DNA of 64,000 nucleotides from Allorhodopirellula heiligendammensis (GCF_007860105.1 NZ_SJPU01000002.1:84837-148836); one strand, 5' to 3'. Shown: positions 18,375 to 28,971, numbered from the stretch's first letter. Notes: generated by a model from the sequence alone, not told the origin. Program-made: numbers and translations.

Positions 18375-20492
18375 ATGTGGCGAGCGGGCATTGGTAAGCT
18401 TACTGGCAAGCTCATTCCCCTGATGCTGGCGGTATGCTCAGTCACCCCACAGCGGGCTGAAGGGCAAACCGTCACCGATGTGGTGCTCAAATCGGGCTCC
18501 TTCCTGATCCCCTTCAACATTGGTGCCGATGGGGCCCCGCCGCGAGAAGTTCACCTGTACATGGCGTCGGCCGCTGACAACGTGGGGCCAGCTGAGCGTG
18601 CACTGGAGGGCGAGGCGGCAACCAAAAACTGGCGGCTGCTTGATCGGCAGTCTCCGGCGGCAGGTCAGTTTCAGGTTTCCAAGACCCCAGATGGTACGTT
18701 TTGGTTCGCGATTCGTACGATCGACGCGAGCGGTCGACCGCATCCAGCAGGGCCGATCGAACCGGAATTGAAGGTTATTGTCGATACGACCAACCCAGTC
18801 GTGGAGTTGACTGCAGACGCGGATGCCGATGGCAAGATGACCGCTAGTTTCTCGGTGGATGATGCTACCGAGACGTCAAAGATGACTGCGTACTATTTCA
18901 CCGATACCGCTCAGAAGTGGCGTTCCATTCCAGTGGAGCGGACCCAAGGGGGAGGTAAATTTGCATTCGAACCTTCCGAGCCATGGCGCGAGCTATCTCT
19001 GCGTCTGCGGGTAATCGATGGTGCGGGCAACGAAACGATCGTTGCAAAAGATCGAATTCAAAAACCGCGTGTGGCGACCACGGCATCGGCGCGTTTCGCC
19101 TCCAGTCCTCTCGGTTTGGGCAATGCATTCGGACTGGGGGGAGGTCCACAAGGCCCGGGGACAGGGGGCCTGGGGGTAGGGCCAACCACCTTCCCTAATT
19201 TTGCGCAGCCAGGGGGCCCGCAGGTGTCTTCCCTAGCAGGAAATTCTCCCGCCCTACCGCCACCGTCGACCGCTGACCAAATCAGCAACGACTTTGGACG
19301 ATCATCTCCGACCATCGACAATCTCACTTCGAGTGCTGAGGCAACGGCAACAGCGCCCGAAATGTTGGCAGCTCCAACGGGCAAACCAGAAACGCCGATG
19401 CAGGCAATGCGCCCGTTTGCCCCACCAGCCAATTCGAGCGGTGCGGCTCCGCAGTTTGCCCAACCGCAGTCGCCTACCCAGCCCCGTGGCGGTTCATCGG
19501 AACCTTCGGGCGGGCAAGCAAGCCAACCTAATTCGTCAGAGGTGCAACCCCAGACGCCATTTTTCACGGAGTCCATTCCCGCGCCCACCGGAGAGCGTCC
19601 CGCTCCGACTCAGCTCAATCAACCCGCTAGAACAGAAGTTGCGGACTTGGCAGCATCAGACGACGTGGCGTCGTCTCCGTGGACGCCCATCGACACCAAC
19701 CGCAATCCAAGTCGCCAGTTCAGTTCCGAGCCGAGCCTACGGCCCGTCGAGAGAGGATCATTGCGTCCTGCGGAAGACGCCCCCGACTTGCCGCGACGGG
19801 CACGACGCGAGCCGGTTGCGGACAACAACGCGCTCGACCTCGAGCGTCTGTCCCAGCGGGCCGTCGTCCGTTATAGCCTCAGCCACCAGTTCAGTCTGGA
19901 TTATGAGATTGAAGCCATCGGCGGTCGCGGAGTTGATGAGATTGAACTCTATGGCACAACCGACGGAGGGCAAGTCTGGAAAAAATGGGGCGATGATCCC
20001 GACAAGCAAAGCCCATTTGATATCGAAACCAGTGGTGAAGGCATTTTCGGATTTCAAATTGTGGTCGTTGCCACCAACGGATTATCCAGTCCGAGACCGT
20101 TACCAGGAGATGCACCAGATATCGTCGTCGTCGTCGATGAAACGCTTCCTGAGGTCGGCATATCGGGCGCAAAGTACGGAACGGGAGATCGTGCCGGATC
20201 GCTCGTGATCGCTTTCCACTGCGAAGACGAATACCTTGTGTCACGACCGATTACGTTGTCTTTTAGCGACTCGGTGAGTGGACCCTGGACTACCATCGCC
20301 GCTGGTCTTCGCAATACAGGCGACTACGTTTGGCCAGCCGACCCACAACTACCTCGTCAAATCTACTTGCGAATTGATGCCCTCGATCGAGCCGACAATG
20401 TCGGCAGCTACGTGCTTGAGGAACCAATCGATACACAAGGGTTGGCTCCTCGGGCCCGAATTCGAGCCTTTCGCTCGATCCCTGGTCGGTAG
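18375..20492 (+). CDS. Secreted protein with Ig-like ends and a Pro/Gln-rich linker
   Basis: About 705 residues from the ATG at 18375 (an upstream in-frame ATG at 18333 is possible). It has a signal peptide (IPLMLAVCSVTPQRAEGQ). The N-terminal part (to about residue 235) and the C-terminal part (about 495-705) each look like beta-sandwich domains with repeated motifs such as VDTTNPVVELTADADADG, VIDGAGNETIV, VDETLPEVGISG and IDALDRADNVGSYV. Between them lies a roughly 250-residue region rich in Pro, Ser, Gln and Gly. The Ig-like repeats echo those of cell-surface adhesion proteins. No enzymatic motif is visible. It is divergent from mnmG. Confidence 0.75.
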   Translation: MWRAGIGKLTGKLIPLMLAVCSVTPQRAEGQTVTDVVLKSGSFLIPFNIGADGAPPREVHLYMASAADNVGPAERALEGEAATKNWRLLDRQSPAAGQFQVSKTPDGTFWFAIRTIDASGRPHPAGPIEPELKVIVDTTNPVVELTADADADGKMTASFSVDDATETSKMTAYYFTDTAQKWRSIPVERTQGGGKFAFEPSEPWRELSLRLRVIDGAGNETIVAKDRIQKPRVATTASARFASSPLGLGNAFGLGGGPQGPGTGGLGVGPTTFPNFAQPGGPQVSSLAGNSPALPPPSTADQISNDFGRSSPTIDNLTSSAEATATAPEMLAAPTGKPETPMQAMRPFAPPANSSGAAPQFAQPQSPTQPRGGSSEPSGGQASQPNSSEVQPQTPFFTESIPAPTGERPAPTQLNQPARTEVADLAASDDVASSPWTPIDTNRNPSRQFSSEPSLRPVERGSLRPAEDAPDLPRRARREPVADNNALDLERLSQRAVVRYSLSHQFSLDYEIEAIGGRGVDEIELYGTTDGGQVWKKWGDDPDKQSPFDIETSGEGIFGFQIVVVATNGLSSPRPLPGDAPDIVVVVDETLPEVGISGAKYGTGDRAGSLVIAFHCEDEYLVSRPITLSFSDSVSGPWTTIAAGLRNTGDYVWPADPQLPRQIYLRIDALDRADNVGSYVLEEPIDTQGLAPRARIRAFRSIPGR

Positions 20493-20634
20493 CGATATCG
20501 CTTCAAAAGCCGATGAATTCTAAAGATGCCGACCGCGTTATCTAGCCCCCCGGTGACGTTGCCCCCCGGTGACGGTACCTCACCGGTTTGATAGCTGGGA
20601 TTTGTGGGGTGGCAAAGAGGGCTCGCGCCGGAGC

Positions 20635-22023
20635 TCAAAAATCGGCATTGCCTGGCGTGCGTGGGAAGGGGATCACGTCGCGGATATTTGTCATGCCAGT
20701 GGCATACTGGACCGCTCGTTCTAAACCCAAGCCGAACCCCGCGTGGGGCACCGTTCCATACCGCCGTAAATCGACGTACCACCAGTACTCCTGTTCATCC
20801 AGTCCCGCCTCGCCCATTCTTCGCTGCAGAACGTCAAGGCGTTCCTCCCGCTGGCTGCCACCGATGATCTCGCCCACACCGGGTACGAGCACATCCATTG
20901 CTGCCACCGTACTCTCATCATCACTGACGCGCATGTAAAACGGTTTAATCCCAGCGGGGTAGTCGGTGAGGATCAGTGGGCCTCCCACAAACTGCGTCAA
21001 GTATTTTTCGTGCTCAGCCTGCAGATCAATCCCCCACTTCACGGGATACTCAAACGACTCGCCGCAGGATGTCAGCCGTGTGACCGCCTCCGTGTAAGTC
21101 ATGTGTTCGAAAGGCTTGTCGACAACGCCTTGCAGCTGAGCGAGTTTTCCTTTTTCGATGCGTTCATCGATGAACGCCATGTCCTCGGCGCAGTGTTCGA
21201 GACAGTCCGCGAAGATGCGCTTTAAAAACCGTTCGGCGAGTTGCATGTTATCGCGTAGGTCAAAAAAGGCAGCTTCGGGCTCTACCATCCAAAACTCTGC
21301 CAGATGCCGCGAGGTATTGCTATTCTCGGCACGAAAGGTCGGACCAAAGGTGTAGATTTTCGACATCGCAGATGCGTACGTCTCACCTTCGAGTTGTCCG
21401 CTGACGGTTAGGTGCGTGGGTTTGCCAAAGAAGTCTTGCGAGGCATCAAAGGGTCGGTTCGAGCCAGCGAGCTTTTCTAGGTTTAGCGTGGTCACGCGAA
21501 ACATCTCGCCTGCACCCTCGCAATCACTCCCCGTTACGATAGGTGTGTGCAGATAGTAAAAACCGGATTCATCAAAAAAGCGATGGATCGACTGACTCAG
21601 CCGATTGCGAACCCGCATGACCGCGCCGAGCGTGTTGGTGCGCGCCCGCAGGTGGGACCACTCGCGAAGCTTTTCAAACGAGTGTCGCTTTTTCTGCAGC
21701 GGATAGGTTTCACCATCGCACCATCCAATGACCCGCACAGACTCCGCATGCAGTTCGGTTGCCTGACCTTTGGCGGGTGACTCGCACAATTGTCCGTGAA
21801 TGATCACGCTGCATCCAGCGGTGAGCTTCTGCACTTCGCTGGCGTAGTTTTCGAGTTCTGCCGGTACGACGACCTGCAGATTACCTAGACAGGTTCCATC
21901 GTTGATTTCGAGGAAACTAAATCCACCCTTGCTATCGCGCCGCGTCCGTACCCAGCCACGGATTTCCGTTGCAGCGGGCAATTGCTGATGGCGTCGACAA
22001 GCGTCTATTGTGATCCAGTCCAT
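20635..22023 (-). CDS. asnS: Asparaginyl-tRNA synthetase
   Basis: A class IIb aminoacyl-tRNA synthetase of 462 residues, the family length. The N-terminal OB fold binds the anticodon ([25 protein letters not shown]). Motif 2 reads [20 protein letters not shown], the Asn-specific form, and motif 3 is [16 protein letters not shown]. It charges tRNA-Asn. It starts 9 bp after the stop of the SSS symporter, so the two are probably co-transcribed, an unusual pairing of a housekeeping gene with a transporter. Confidence 0.95.
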   Translation of the reverse strand: MDWITIDACRRHQQLPAATEIRGWVRTRRDSKGGFSFLEINDGTCLGNLQVVVPAELENYASEVQKLTAGCSVIIHGQLCESPAKGQATELHAESVRVIGWCDGETYPLQKKRHSFEKLREWSHLRARTNTLGAVMRVRNRLSQSIHRFFDESGFYYLHTPIVTGSDCEGAGEMFRVTTLNLEKLAGSNRPFDASQDFFGKPTHLTVSGQLEGETYASAMSKIYTFGPTFRAENSNTSRHLAEFWMVEPEAAFFDLRDNMQLAERFLKRIFADCLEHCAEDMAFIDERIEKGKLAQLQGVVDKPFEHMTYTEAVTRLTSCGESFEYPVKWGIDLQAEHEKYLTQFVGGPLILTDYPAGIKPFYMRVSDDESTVAAMDVLVPGVGEIIGGSQREERLDVLQRRMGEAGLDEQEYWWYVDLRRYGTVPHAGFGLGLERAVQYATGMTNIRDVIPFPRTPGNADF

Positions 22024-22032
22024 GGAAATTCC

Positions 22033-24012
22033 TTACCAAAAATAGTAGTACATACATGCAGTTACGAGAATGACGCCCACGCCGGCGATCTGAGCTCCCC
22101 GCGAGGAAGTCATGTTCATCGCTTCGTTGACAGGCATCTTCACGGGTGTTTTCAAGGGGTTGGCCAAGGTCACAATCGCTCCGGTCAGCAGCACCGTAAA
22201 GAAGCAAATTGCCATGCGGTCGAGAAACGCAATCTGGTCGCCATACCACCACCCGCCCTGCACAATCCAGTCTCCCAGAAACAGCATCAATGCTCCATAG
22301 GCAATCACATTGATCAGAATGCCCAGCCAACCGAAGTAGCGTGGCGTGCGAGGTGAGAAAAACCCGAGCAAGAATACTGCCAGGATTCCTGGTGAGATGA
22401 AACCTTGAAATTCTTGGATGAACTTGAAGATGCTTTCGAAGCTATCGAGATAGGGAGCCACCGTCGCCGATAACAGCACGAACAGCACCACGAAGACACG
22501 GCCTACCACCACCAGACGCTGTTGGTTGGTTTCCTTGGTAACCTTGGCATAGAGATCCATCGTCGCCAGGGTGGAGGCAGAGTTCAGCATTGATGCCAGC
22601 GAACTGATCACGGCACCAGACAACGCAGCCAAGATAAACCACGAAATCATGGGGTAGGGTTTGATCAGGTTCCGCACCAACACGGGGAACGCGGAGTCAT
22701 AGTCATATCCCACCAACTTGTTAGCCTGCTGCAGCTCAGCATTCTTCACCACAGCGATCTTGGCGTAGTCATTAATCTGGTCGCCTATTTTCTCAGGCGG
22801 GTCGGTGGGGGTGACGTCAAGGCTCTCACCGGCCAGACCCGCGTTCTGCTGCAATGCCTGCCACGCCAGGTCCGGTTGCAACTCCACAAATGAATTGTCC
22901 ACCGTGAAGACTGTCGACGCACCGGCTGTCTCTACCGTGTTGATATTGCGCTGAGATGCTGATTGATGCAGATCGCCGCTGAATAGGTTGAACGCCATGA
23001 TCCCCGGGATCACGACTAAAAAGGGAATGATCAATTTCATGGACGCTGCGAATACAATCCCCTTCTGTCCCTCGGCCAGTGATTTGGAACCCAGCGTTCG
23101 CTGCACGATGTACTGATTGAGTCCCCAATAAAAGAAATTGGGAATCCACAACCCGACGAGCAACGCGGTCCAGGGGATGTCTGAGTCTTCTTTTGGGCGA
23201 ACCATGTGAGTCTTGCCACCGCTGCCGTTCTCTCCATTGACAGCGACGGCTTCGTTATCAACACCATCGTTGAGCAATATGAATCTTCGCCAAAATCCTG
23301 CATTCTCTAGATCCTCGACCGTGGCATTCGAGTTGGCGACCTTCGTCTTGATCAAATCGTCGGCTGGTCGTTCACTGAGTTGAACGAATGCCATCACCAT
23401 CACGATCACGCCGCCGAGAATCAGGGCCGACCCCCACACCAAGTCCGTCCAAGCACAAGCCTTGAGGCCGCCCACAAATACGTAAGCGGCTGCGAACATC
23501 GCGATCAGCCAGCACATCGCGGTCAGATTGTTGAGCACAGGGACTTGGTGATAGTACTCCGAGATGAACTTTGCCCCCGAATAGATCACTGACGATGTGG
23601 CCACGAAGACGAGGGTGACGACAGCCGGGATTGCCATGACAAGGCGGGCGATCCAGTCAAAACGGTATTCCAGAAACTCTGGGATCGTGAACAAGCCCGC
23701 TTTGAGAAAGCGAGGCAGAAAGAAGAAACCGACCAGCACCAATGTCACGGCCGCCATCCATTCATATGACGCGATCGCCATTCCGAGCCAGTTGGCTGCC
23801 GACCCCGACATGCCCACGAACTGCTCGGTCGAAATGTTGGCCGCGATCAGTGAAAAGCCCACCAGCCACCATGTCAGCCCACGGCCAGCCAAGAAATAAT
23901 CCGACGCGTCATCACTCGGATCCCCATCATCGGGTTCCTTCGCCATCCATATCCCTAACGCGATCACGCCAATGACGGATCCGAGAAACAACACGACTTC
24001 AAGAATGTTCAT
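22033..24012 (-). CDS. Sodium:solute symporter (SSS), probably sugar
   Basis: A 659-residue membrane protein with about 14 hydrophobic segments. SSS signatures are seen in DYFLAGRGLTWWLVGFSLIA, NISTEQFVGMSGSA, FTIPEFLEYRFD and SSLASMLNSASTLATMDLY. Two soluble insertions (about residues 225-270 and 355-430) make it longer than the 500-600 usual for the family, as in SGLT-type transporters. It probably carries a sugar with Na+. galM lies upstream on the same strand, which supports a hexose substrate by inference. The 16-bp tandem repeat array lies in its presumed leader. Confidence 0.88.
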   Translation of the reverse strand: MNILEVVLFLGSVIGVIALGIWMAKEPDDGDPSDDASDYFLAGRGLTWWLVGFSLIAANISTEQFVGMSGSAANWLGMAIASYEWMAAVTLVLVGFFFLPRFLKAGLFTIPEFLEYRFDWIARLVMAIPAVVTLVFVATSSVIYSGAKFISEYYHQVPVLNNLTAMCWLIAMFAAAYVFVGGLKACAWTDLVWGSALILGGVIVMVMAFVQLSERPADDLIKTKVANSNATVEDLENAGFWRRFILLNDGVDNEAVAVNGENGSGGKTHMVRPKEDSDIPWTALLVGLWIPNFFYWGLNQYIVQRTLGSKSLAEGQKGIVFAASMKLIIPFLVVIPGIMAFNLFSGDLHQSASQRNINTVETAGASTVFTVDNSFVELQPDLAWQALQQNAGLAGESLDVTPTDPPEKIGDQINDYAKIAVVKNAELQQANKLVGYDYDSAFPVLVRNLIKPYPMISWFILAALSGAVISSLASMLNSASTLATMDLYAKVTKETNQQRLVVVGRVFVVLFVLLSATVAPYLDSFESIFKFIQEFQGFISPGILAVFLLGFFSPRTPRYFGWLGILINVIAYGALMLFLGDWIVQGGWWYGDQIAFLDRMAICFFTVLLTGAIVTLANPLKTPVKMPVNEAMNMTSSRGAQIAGVGVILVTACMYYYFW

Positions 24013-24317
24013 AGCTTGCTGACAACGACACGAGACAAAGTGATTATTACTGGCTGATAGCTGCGTAGTTCTACGCTATTTGGGGGACGCGTGTGAGGTG
24101 AATCGTCAATGACAAATGATTTCTATCCCACCGAGCTGGACCGGCCGCGCCGGTACCGTCATCGCGCGGTACCGTCATCGCGCGGTACCGTCATCGCGCG
24201 GTACCGTCATCGCGCGGTACCGTCATCGCGCGGTACCGTCATCGCGCGGTACCGTCATCGCGCGGTACATCCCGTGCGGTCCCATCGATATCCTCCCACG
24301 GTTTGTCCCCTGTCGGC
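24013..24317. other. Intergenic containing a tandem repeat array
   Basis: The gap between galM and the SSS symporter. Its centre is the 16-bp repeat array. Frames read through the repeats give periodic nonsense peptides and are not taken as genes. Confidence 0.7.
24151..24268. repeat. 16-bp tandem repeat, 7 full copies
   Basis: The unit CGGTACCGTCATCGCG is repeated seven times without a mismatch at 24151-24262, followed by a 6-bp partial copy. Each unit contains the palindrome GGTACC, and the unit junctions form CGCGCG, so a transcript could fold into alternative hairpins. It lies about 140-255 bp upstream of the SSS symporter start. Perfect identity suggests recent expansion. Confidence 0.95.
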
Positions 24318-25376
24318 TTAGCAGGAAAACCGCAGGACAGTGATTTCCTGAAAATCCTCGTCCGGACGAAGCAGCGTGGACGGGAAGTTCGCGTGATTCG
24401 GGGAATCCGGGAAGTGCTGAGTTTCCAAGCAAAATGCATCATGCGGCCCATGATCATTCGAACTCTCGTTGCCGCGTAAATGATTGGCGGTATAGAGCTG
24501 GACTCCGGGTTGAGTCGTTTCAATCTCAAGCACGCGGCCGGACCCCGGGTCAGTAACGCGTGCAGTCGGTCGCAGCTCCCCGCTCTCTCCAGCGATGACG
24601 TAACAGTGGTCGTAGCCCTTCGTCGCTGCCAACGAAGCAATCCGTTTTGCAAACGCAGTGGGCTCGCGAAAATCAAACGGTGTGCCAGTAACGTTGACGA
24701 GTGTCCCAGTGGGAATCAAATCATCATCCACCTGCAAAACCTCATCGGCATGGACGATGGCGACATGATCGAGAGCCGTCCCCGAATCGACTCCGCCCAA
24801 GTTCCAATAACTATGGTTGGTTAAATTGATTGGCGTCACAGCCGTTGTTGACGCCGTGTAGGTGATTGCCAATTCGTTGTCGTCGTTCCAACGATACTCG
24901 GTAGTTACGGTTAGCTCGCCAGGAAAACCTTCGTCTCCGTCGGGGCTGACGAGGGTGTAACGCACACGATCGGCACGCGCATCGGTCTCGCTAGCCGCTG
25001 GATCGCCAGGGATCAATTCCGTGCTCCAGTTACGATGTGAAAAATTCACCGCGCCACCATGTAGGCAGTGTTTACCACTATTGACGGTGACTTGGTAAGG
25101 CTCACCATCGATCGTGAACTTGCCGTACGCGAGACGGTTACAAAATCGACCAATCGTACTGCCGAAACCGGGATGTTTCCCCAGATAGGGTTCGAGTGAA
25201 TCAAAGACGAGATTCACGTTTGCGCGTTTGCCCGCGCGGTCGGGCACTTCTACCTCGAACAGTGAGGCCCCCCAACTCATCAGGCTAACGCGGTTGCCGT
25301 GTCGGTTCGTGAGGGTGATCTTGGTGACGGGCGATCCGTCGCTGGTCTGGCCGAAAGGCGTAGTGCTGATAGTCAT
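24318..25376 (-). CDS. galM: Aldose 1-epimerase (galactose mutarotase)
   Basis: A 352-residue galactose mutarotase from the ATG at 25376 (MTISTTPFGQTSDG); the longer frame to 25475 adds non-family residues. Family features: NRLAYGKFTIDGEPY, the catalytic His in CLHGGAVNFSHRNW, LTNHSYWNLGG with the second His, DVTP-equivalent GTPFDFREP, and a C-terminal Glu in AFCLETQHFPDSPNH. It interconverts alpha and beta anomers of hexoses. It lies upstream of the sugar symporter on the same strand. Confidence 0.93.
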   Translation of the reverse strand: MTISTTPFGQTSDGSPVTKITLTNRHGNRVSLMSWGASLFEVEVPDRAGKRANVNLVFDSLEPYLGKHPGFGSTIGRFCNRLAYGKFTIDGEPYQVTVNSGKHCLHGGAVNFSHRNWSTELIPGDPAASETDARADRVRYTLVSPDGDEGFPGELTVTTEYRWNDDNELAITYTASTTAVTPINLTNHSYWNLGGVDSGTALDHVAIVHADEVLQVDDDLIPTGTLVNVTGTPFDFREPTAFAKRIASLAATKGYDHCYVIAGESGELRPTARVTDPGSGRVLEIETTQPGVQLYTANHLRGNESSNDHGPHDAFCLETQHFPDSPNHANFPSTLLRPDEDFQEITVLRFSC

Positions 25377-25598
25377 GCTGGACGGCCCATAGCGGTCGTG
25401 GAAGGGAATAGCGGGGCATTTTACAACCAGAGCAACTCGAGATGTACCCGGCACTCTCCTCGATACCGCCGGCATCTGGTATCACTGAGGACCATCATGG
25501 ACCATTAGTCTCGCTGGGGGCTCTGAGACGTCGCGACGAAACACCCGCACGCGGCTTGGAAAGCCTAGCAAAACATATTCCTAGAAAAGGTTGACTGC

Positions 25599-26339
25599 GT
25601 GAGCATTGCGTACAGCGTTTATCCAGATCACTTAGCGGCATCTCACCAAGTGGCCAGCCTCATGGCGGAGGCGGTGGCTTCCCACCCCTCCTGCGTCCTT
25701 GGTCTCGCGACCGGTTCGACGCCGCTGCAGGTCTACAGCGAACTGTGTCGGCGACACCGCGAAGATGGCTTGTCCTTTGGTGACGTCACCACGTTCAACC
25801 TCGATGAATACTTGGGTCTGAAGGTGGGGCATCCGCAGAGCTATCGACATTTCATGCAGACACAACTCTTTGACCAGGTCGATATCGACATACCGCGAAC
25901 ACACTTTCCGGACGTGCATGCCGATGACGTGCAGCAGGCATCAGAGCACTACGAACATCAGCTGTCCGAATCGGGAGGTATCGACCTGCAATTACTCGGC
26001 ATCGGCACTAACGGACACATTGGCTTCAATGAACCCGGCACAACGCTGGAGTCTTTGACCCGAGTTGTCGACTTGGCGCCCAGCACGATTCGTAGCAACA
26101 CAAGGTTCTTTGAGTCCGCGGAGCAGGTACCGCGGCAGGCAATCACCATGGGCATCGCCAGTATCCTGCGAGCTAAGAAAGTCGTGCTGTTAGCGACAGG
26201 TGCGGCCAAGGCTGCCGCGGTCGCCGGAGCGATCCAAGGCCCAATTACCGCGGACAATCCAGCGTCATACCTACAGTCGCACGCGGACGTCCTGTTTGTG
26301 CTCGATGAACCCGCGGCAGCCCAACTCGACGCCCGCTAG
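25599..26339 (+). CDS. nagB: Glucosamine-6-phosphate deaminase
   Basis: A 246-residue NagB with a GTG start and AAAAGG 8 nt upstream. Family motifs: LATGSTPLQVYSEL, FNLDEYLGL (catalytic Asp), LLGIGTNGHIGFNEPG (catalytic His region) and ITMGIASIL. It converts glucosamine 6-phosphate to fructose 6-phosphate and ammonia, in amino-sugar catabolism. It is divergent from galM; the 222 bp between them includes the perfect dyad GATACC-N10-GGTATC at 25462-25483, a candidate operator. Confidence 0.93.
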   Translation: MSIAYSVYPDHLAASHQVASLMAEAVASHPSCVLGLATGSTPLQVYSELCRRHREDGLSFGDVTTFNLDEYLGLKVGHPQSYRHFMQTQLFDQVDIDIPRTHFPDVHADDVQQASEHYEHQLSESGGIDLQLLGIGTNGHIGFNEPGTTLESLTRVVDLAPSTIRSNTRFFESAEQVPRQAITMGIASILRAKKVVLLATGAAKAAAVAGAIQGPITADNPASYLQSHADVLFVLDEPAAAQLDAR

Positions 26340-26380
26340 AGTGTGGGGGACGAGCCACGTTAATTGGAATGCGAATTGCA

Positions 26381-26395
26381 TACCACCATAGGGTA
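26381..26395. promoter_or_regulatory. Putative CsoR operator upstream of copA
   Basis: TACC-N7-GGTA, extended to ATACC...GGTAT with the flanking bases. It lies 38 bp before the copA ATG and overlaps the -10-like TATACT at 26394-26399, where a bound repressor would block RNA polymerase. The ATACC(C)...(G)GGTAT pattern agrees with known copper CsoR operators. One of four such sites in the metal island. Confidence 0.65.
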
Positions 26396-26433
26396 TACTG
26401 CAAAATGCCTAATTGACAGCTGAGGAAGCCAAC

Positions 26434-28887
26434 ATGGACCATGACCGACGTAGTAGCTCGTTGCCGGTCGCCGATTTGCAGTCAAAAATCGACCCCGTCT
26501 GCGGGATGACGGTACCCGCGGACAGTCCGCGGACGACAAATTTTGACGGTACGACCTACGTTTTCTGCAGCGATAGTTGCCTGAGGAAGTTCGCAGACGC
26601 TCCCCAGGCTGTGTTGGCGGCGAGAGAAAAGAAAGACAGGAAGGCGGCGGCAGGCGGAGCTGAGGGGCATTCGTGTTGTGGCGGATCAACGAGCACAACG
26701 AATGATAACGACTCCAGCTGCTGCAGCTCCAGCTCTCGGGCTCCCACCTCCGCCTCTGCCGACCCGCAGGCCGTCTACACCTGCCCCATGCACCCAGAGA
26801 TCGAACAAATCGGTCCGGGAGACTGTCCAATTTGCGGCATGGACTTAGAGCCCAAGATCGTCAACGTTTCCGACCAGGGTGATGACGGGCAATACACGGA
26901 TATGCGGCGACGATTTTGGTTCGGTGTGGCATTCTCTGTACCACTTCTCATCATCGCGATGGGGCCGATGGTGGGGCTGCATGTTGCCGACCAGATCAGC
27001 CATTCCGCTGTGGGTTGGTTACAGCTGGCGATGGCGACGCCAGTGGTGTTCTGGTGCGGTTGGCCGCTATTGGTCCGGGGTGTGAAATCGTTTCGCAGCA
27101 TGAACCTCAACATGTTCTCCTTGATTGCGGTGGGGTCGCTTGCTGCGTATCTATTTAGTTTGGCGGTTGTTTTGTTCCCCGCTGCGATCCCTGAAGCTTT
27201 TTTTGAAAATGGGGTTCCGCCGCTTTACTTCGAAGCTGCCGCTGTGATCATTACGCTGGTACTGCTGGGCCAGGTGCTCGAGCTGAGAGCGCGCCAACAG
27301 ACAGGCGGCGCGATTCGCGAATTGATGCAGCTCACGCCCGACACTGCGCACCGGATTACGGAAAACGGCGAAGAAGAGGTGTCGCTCGATGCGGTTGACA
27401 AAGGCGATCAATTGCGTGTTCGACCCGGTGAAAAAGTACCTGTCGACGGACGGGTACTCAGTGGTTCGAGCAGTGTGGATGAGTCCATGCTCACTGGCGA
27501 ACCGCTCCCGATAAAAAAGGCTGAAGGTGATGACGTCACTGGCGGCACGCTGAATCAAACCGGCGCCTTGGTGATTGAAGCGGTGGGAGTCGGGGGCGAC
27601 ACGGTGCTTAGCCGCATCGTTCAAATGGTCGCAGATGCGCAGCGAAGTCGGGCTCCCATCCAAAAACTAGTCGATCAGGTCGCTCGGTATTTTGTTCCGA
27701 CCGTGATCGCGTGCTCCATGGCAGCCTTCATCGGCTGGGCCGTTTTTGGACCCGAACCGCAACTCGCCCACGCGTTTGTCGCCGCCGTTGCGGTACTCAT
27801 CATCGCCTGCCCGTGTGCATTGGGACTGGCAACACCCATGTCCGTGATGGTGGGTGTGGGACGGGGAGCCCAGGAGGGCGTACTGATCAAGAACGCCGAA
27901 GTACTCGAGGTGATGGAGAACGTTGACACGATAGTCGTCGACAAAACCGGAACTCTGACGCAGGGGCGTCCCGAACTGACCGCCATCAAAGTTTACGGTG
28001 ACTGGCAGGAGGCGGATATCATAAAGTTCGCCGCTGCGGTGGAGGCTCAGAGCGAGCATCCATTAGCACAGGCGATCGTTCGACGCGCTAAACACGATGG
28101 CCTCAGCGTTTGCGAAGCTACTAATTTCGACAGTATCACGGGCGGTGGTGTGCACGCATCGGTGGACGGGCGCCAGGTCCTGATCGGCAAAGCTGACTTA
28201 TTGGCAGATCGAAAAATAGATGGAGTGGACGCAGGACGCGAGCAAGCAGCAGCTCAACAGTCAGAAGGCGCGACAGTCGTATTCGTTGCCATTGATAATG
28301 CCTTAGCAGCCACCCTGGCGATTACCGATCCAATAAAAGAGTCGACCCCCGCCGCATTGCTTACGCTTCACGAACTGGGCCTGCGTGTCGTGATGTTGAC
28401 GGGCGACGCCGAGCCCACAGCCAAGGCTGTCGCGGCGAAACTTGGGATCGACGAATTTCATGCGGGCGTTTCCCCCGAAGAAAAGCATGAATTTGTGCGA
28501 AAGCTGAAGAGTAGTGGCAAAACAGTGGCGATGTGTGGTGACGGAATCAATGATGCACCAGCGTTGGCGGCCGCAGACGTCGGGATCGCCATGGGTACGG
28601 GAACGGGGGTCGCTATCGAATCAGCGGGAGTGACGCTGGTCGGAGGTGATCTGCGCGGTGTTGCGGCGGCAGCAAACCTCAGCCGCAAGACCATGAGTAA
28701 CATTCGGCAGAATTTATTCTTTGCATTCGTCTACAACGCCTTGGGAATCCCGGTCGCTGCCGGACTGCTGTATCCGTTTTTGGGTGTGCTACTGAGTCCT
28801 ATGATCGCCGCTGCGGCAATGAGCTTCAGCAGCGTGTCCGTTATCGCGAACGCACTGCGACTCCGAGCAGCAAAGCTGACCAACTAG
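26434..28887 (+). CDS. copA: Copper-translocating P1B-type ATPase with N-terminal YHS and HMBD domains
   Basis: 817 residues from the ATG at 26434, with TGAGGA just upstream; a TTG at 26413 is less likely. Order: YHS domain (about 15-55, DPVCGMTV and [10 protein letters not shown]), a Cys/Ser-rich linker, heavy-metal-binding domain ([11 protein letters not shown] and [11 protein letters not shown]), then eight transmembrane helices. The ion-path CPC is at 459-461 ([13 protein letters not shown]), the phosphorylated Asp at 503 (DKTGTLT), with TGEPLP, SEHPLAQ and [10 protein letters not shown]. It pumps Cu+ or Ag+ out of the cytoplasm. It is first of the plus-strand series copA, tolC, multicopper oxidase, csoR and has a CsoR-type operator in its promoter. 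Confidence 0.93.
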   Translation: MDHDRRSSSLPVADLQSKIDPVCGMTVPADSPRTTNFDGTTYVFCSDSCLRKFADAPQAVLAAREKKDRKAAAGGAEGHSCCGGSTSTTNDNDSSCCSSSSRAPTSASADPQAVYTCPMHPEIEQIGPGDCPICGMDLEPKIVNVSDQGDDGQYTDMRRRFWFGVAFSVPLLIIAMGPMVGLHVADQISHSAVGWLQLAMATPVVFWCGWPLLVRGVKSFRSMNLNMFSLIAVGSLAAYLFSLAVVLFPAAIPEAFFENGVPPLYFEAAAVIITLVLLGQVLELRARQQTGGAIRELMQLTPDTAHRITENGEEEVSLDAVDKGDQLRVRPGEKVPVDGRVLSGSSSVDESMLTGEPLPIKKAEGDDVTGGTLNQTGALVIEAVGVGGDTVLSRIVQMVADAQRSRAPIQKLVDQVARYFVPTVIACSMAAFIGWAVFGPEPQLAHAFVAAVAVLIIACPCALGLATPMSVMVGVGRGAQEGVLIKNAEVLEVMENVDTIVVDKTGTLTQGRPELTAIKVYGDWQEADIIKFAAAVEAQSEHPLAQAIVRRAKHDGLSVCEATNFDSITGGGVHASVDGRQVLIGKADLLADRKIDGVDAGREQAAAQQSEGATVVFVAIDNALAATLAITDPIKESTPAALLTLHELGLRVVMLTGDAEPTAKAVAAKLGIDEFHAGVSPEEKHEFVRKLKSSGKTVAMCGDGINDAPALAAADVGIAMGTGTGVAIESAGVTLVGGDLRGVAAAANLSRKTMSNIRQNLFFAFVYNALGIPVAAGLLYPFLGVLLSPMIAAAAMSFSSVSVIANALRLRAAKLTN

Positions 28888-28956
28888 CACAGATTGCCCA
28901 GTCAGAATAACCGTAATTCCAATGGGAGGCTCGCCTGATTCCAGATAGGTTCAATG

Positions 28957-28971
28957 TACCCCTAGAGGGTA
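28957..28971. promoter_or_regulatory. Putative CsoR operator upstream of the first TolC gene
   Basis: TACC-N7-GGTA with 5-bp arms TACCC/GGGTA, 148 bp before the TolC-type start, in the 232-bp gap after copA. Same core and spacing as the other three sites. Confidence 0.6.

Noticed and set aside
19058-19588. 176-residue minus-strand frame rich in Gly and Pro
   Set aside because: Shadow of the Pro/Gln-rich linker of the secreted plus-strand protein.
24151-24268. CRISPR array
   Set aside because: Units are 16 bp and contiguous, with no spacers and no cas genes nearby.
24109-24343. Frames across the 16-bp repeat giving periodic Arg/Tyr/Val peptides
   Set aside because: The peptides only reflect the repeat read in three frames; no start signal or family.
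26413-26433. TTG start for copA
   Set aside because: The ATG at 26434 has TGAGGA at a good distance and starts the usual N terminus.
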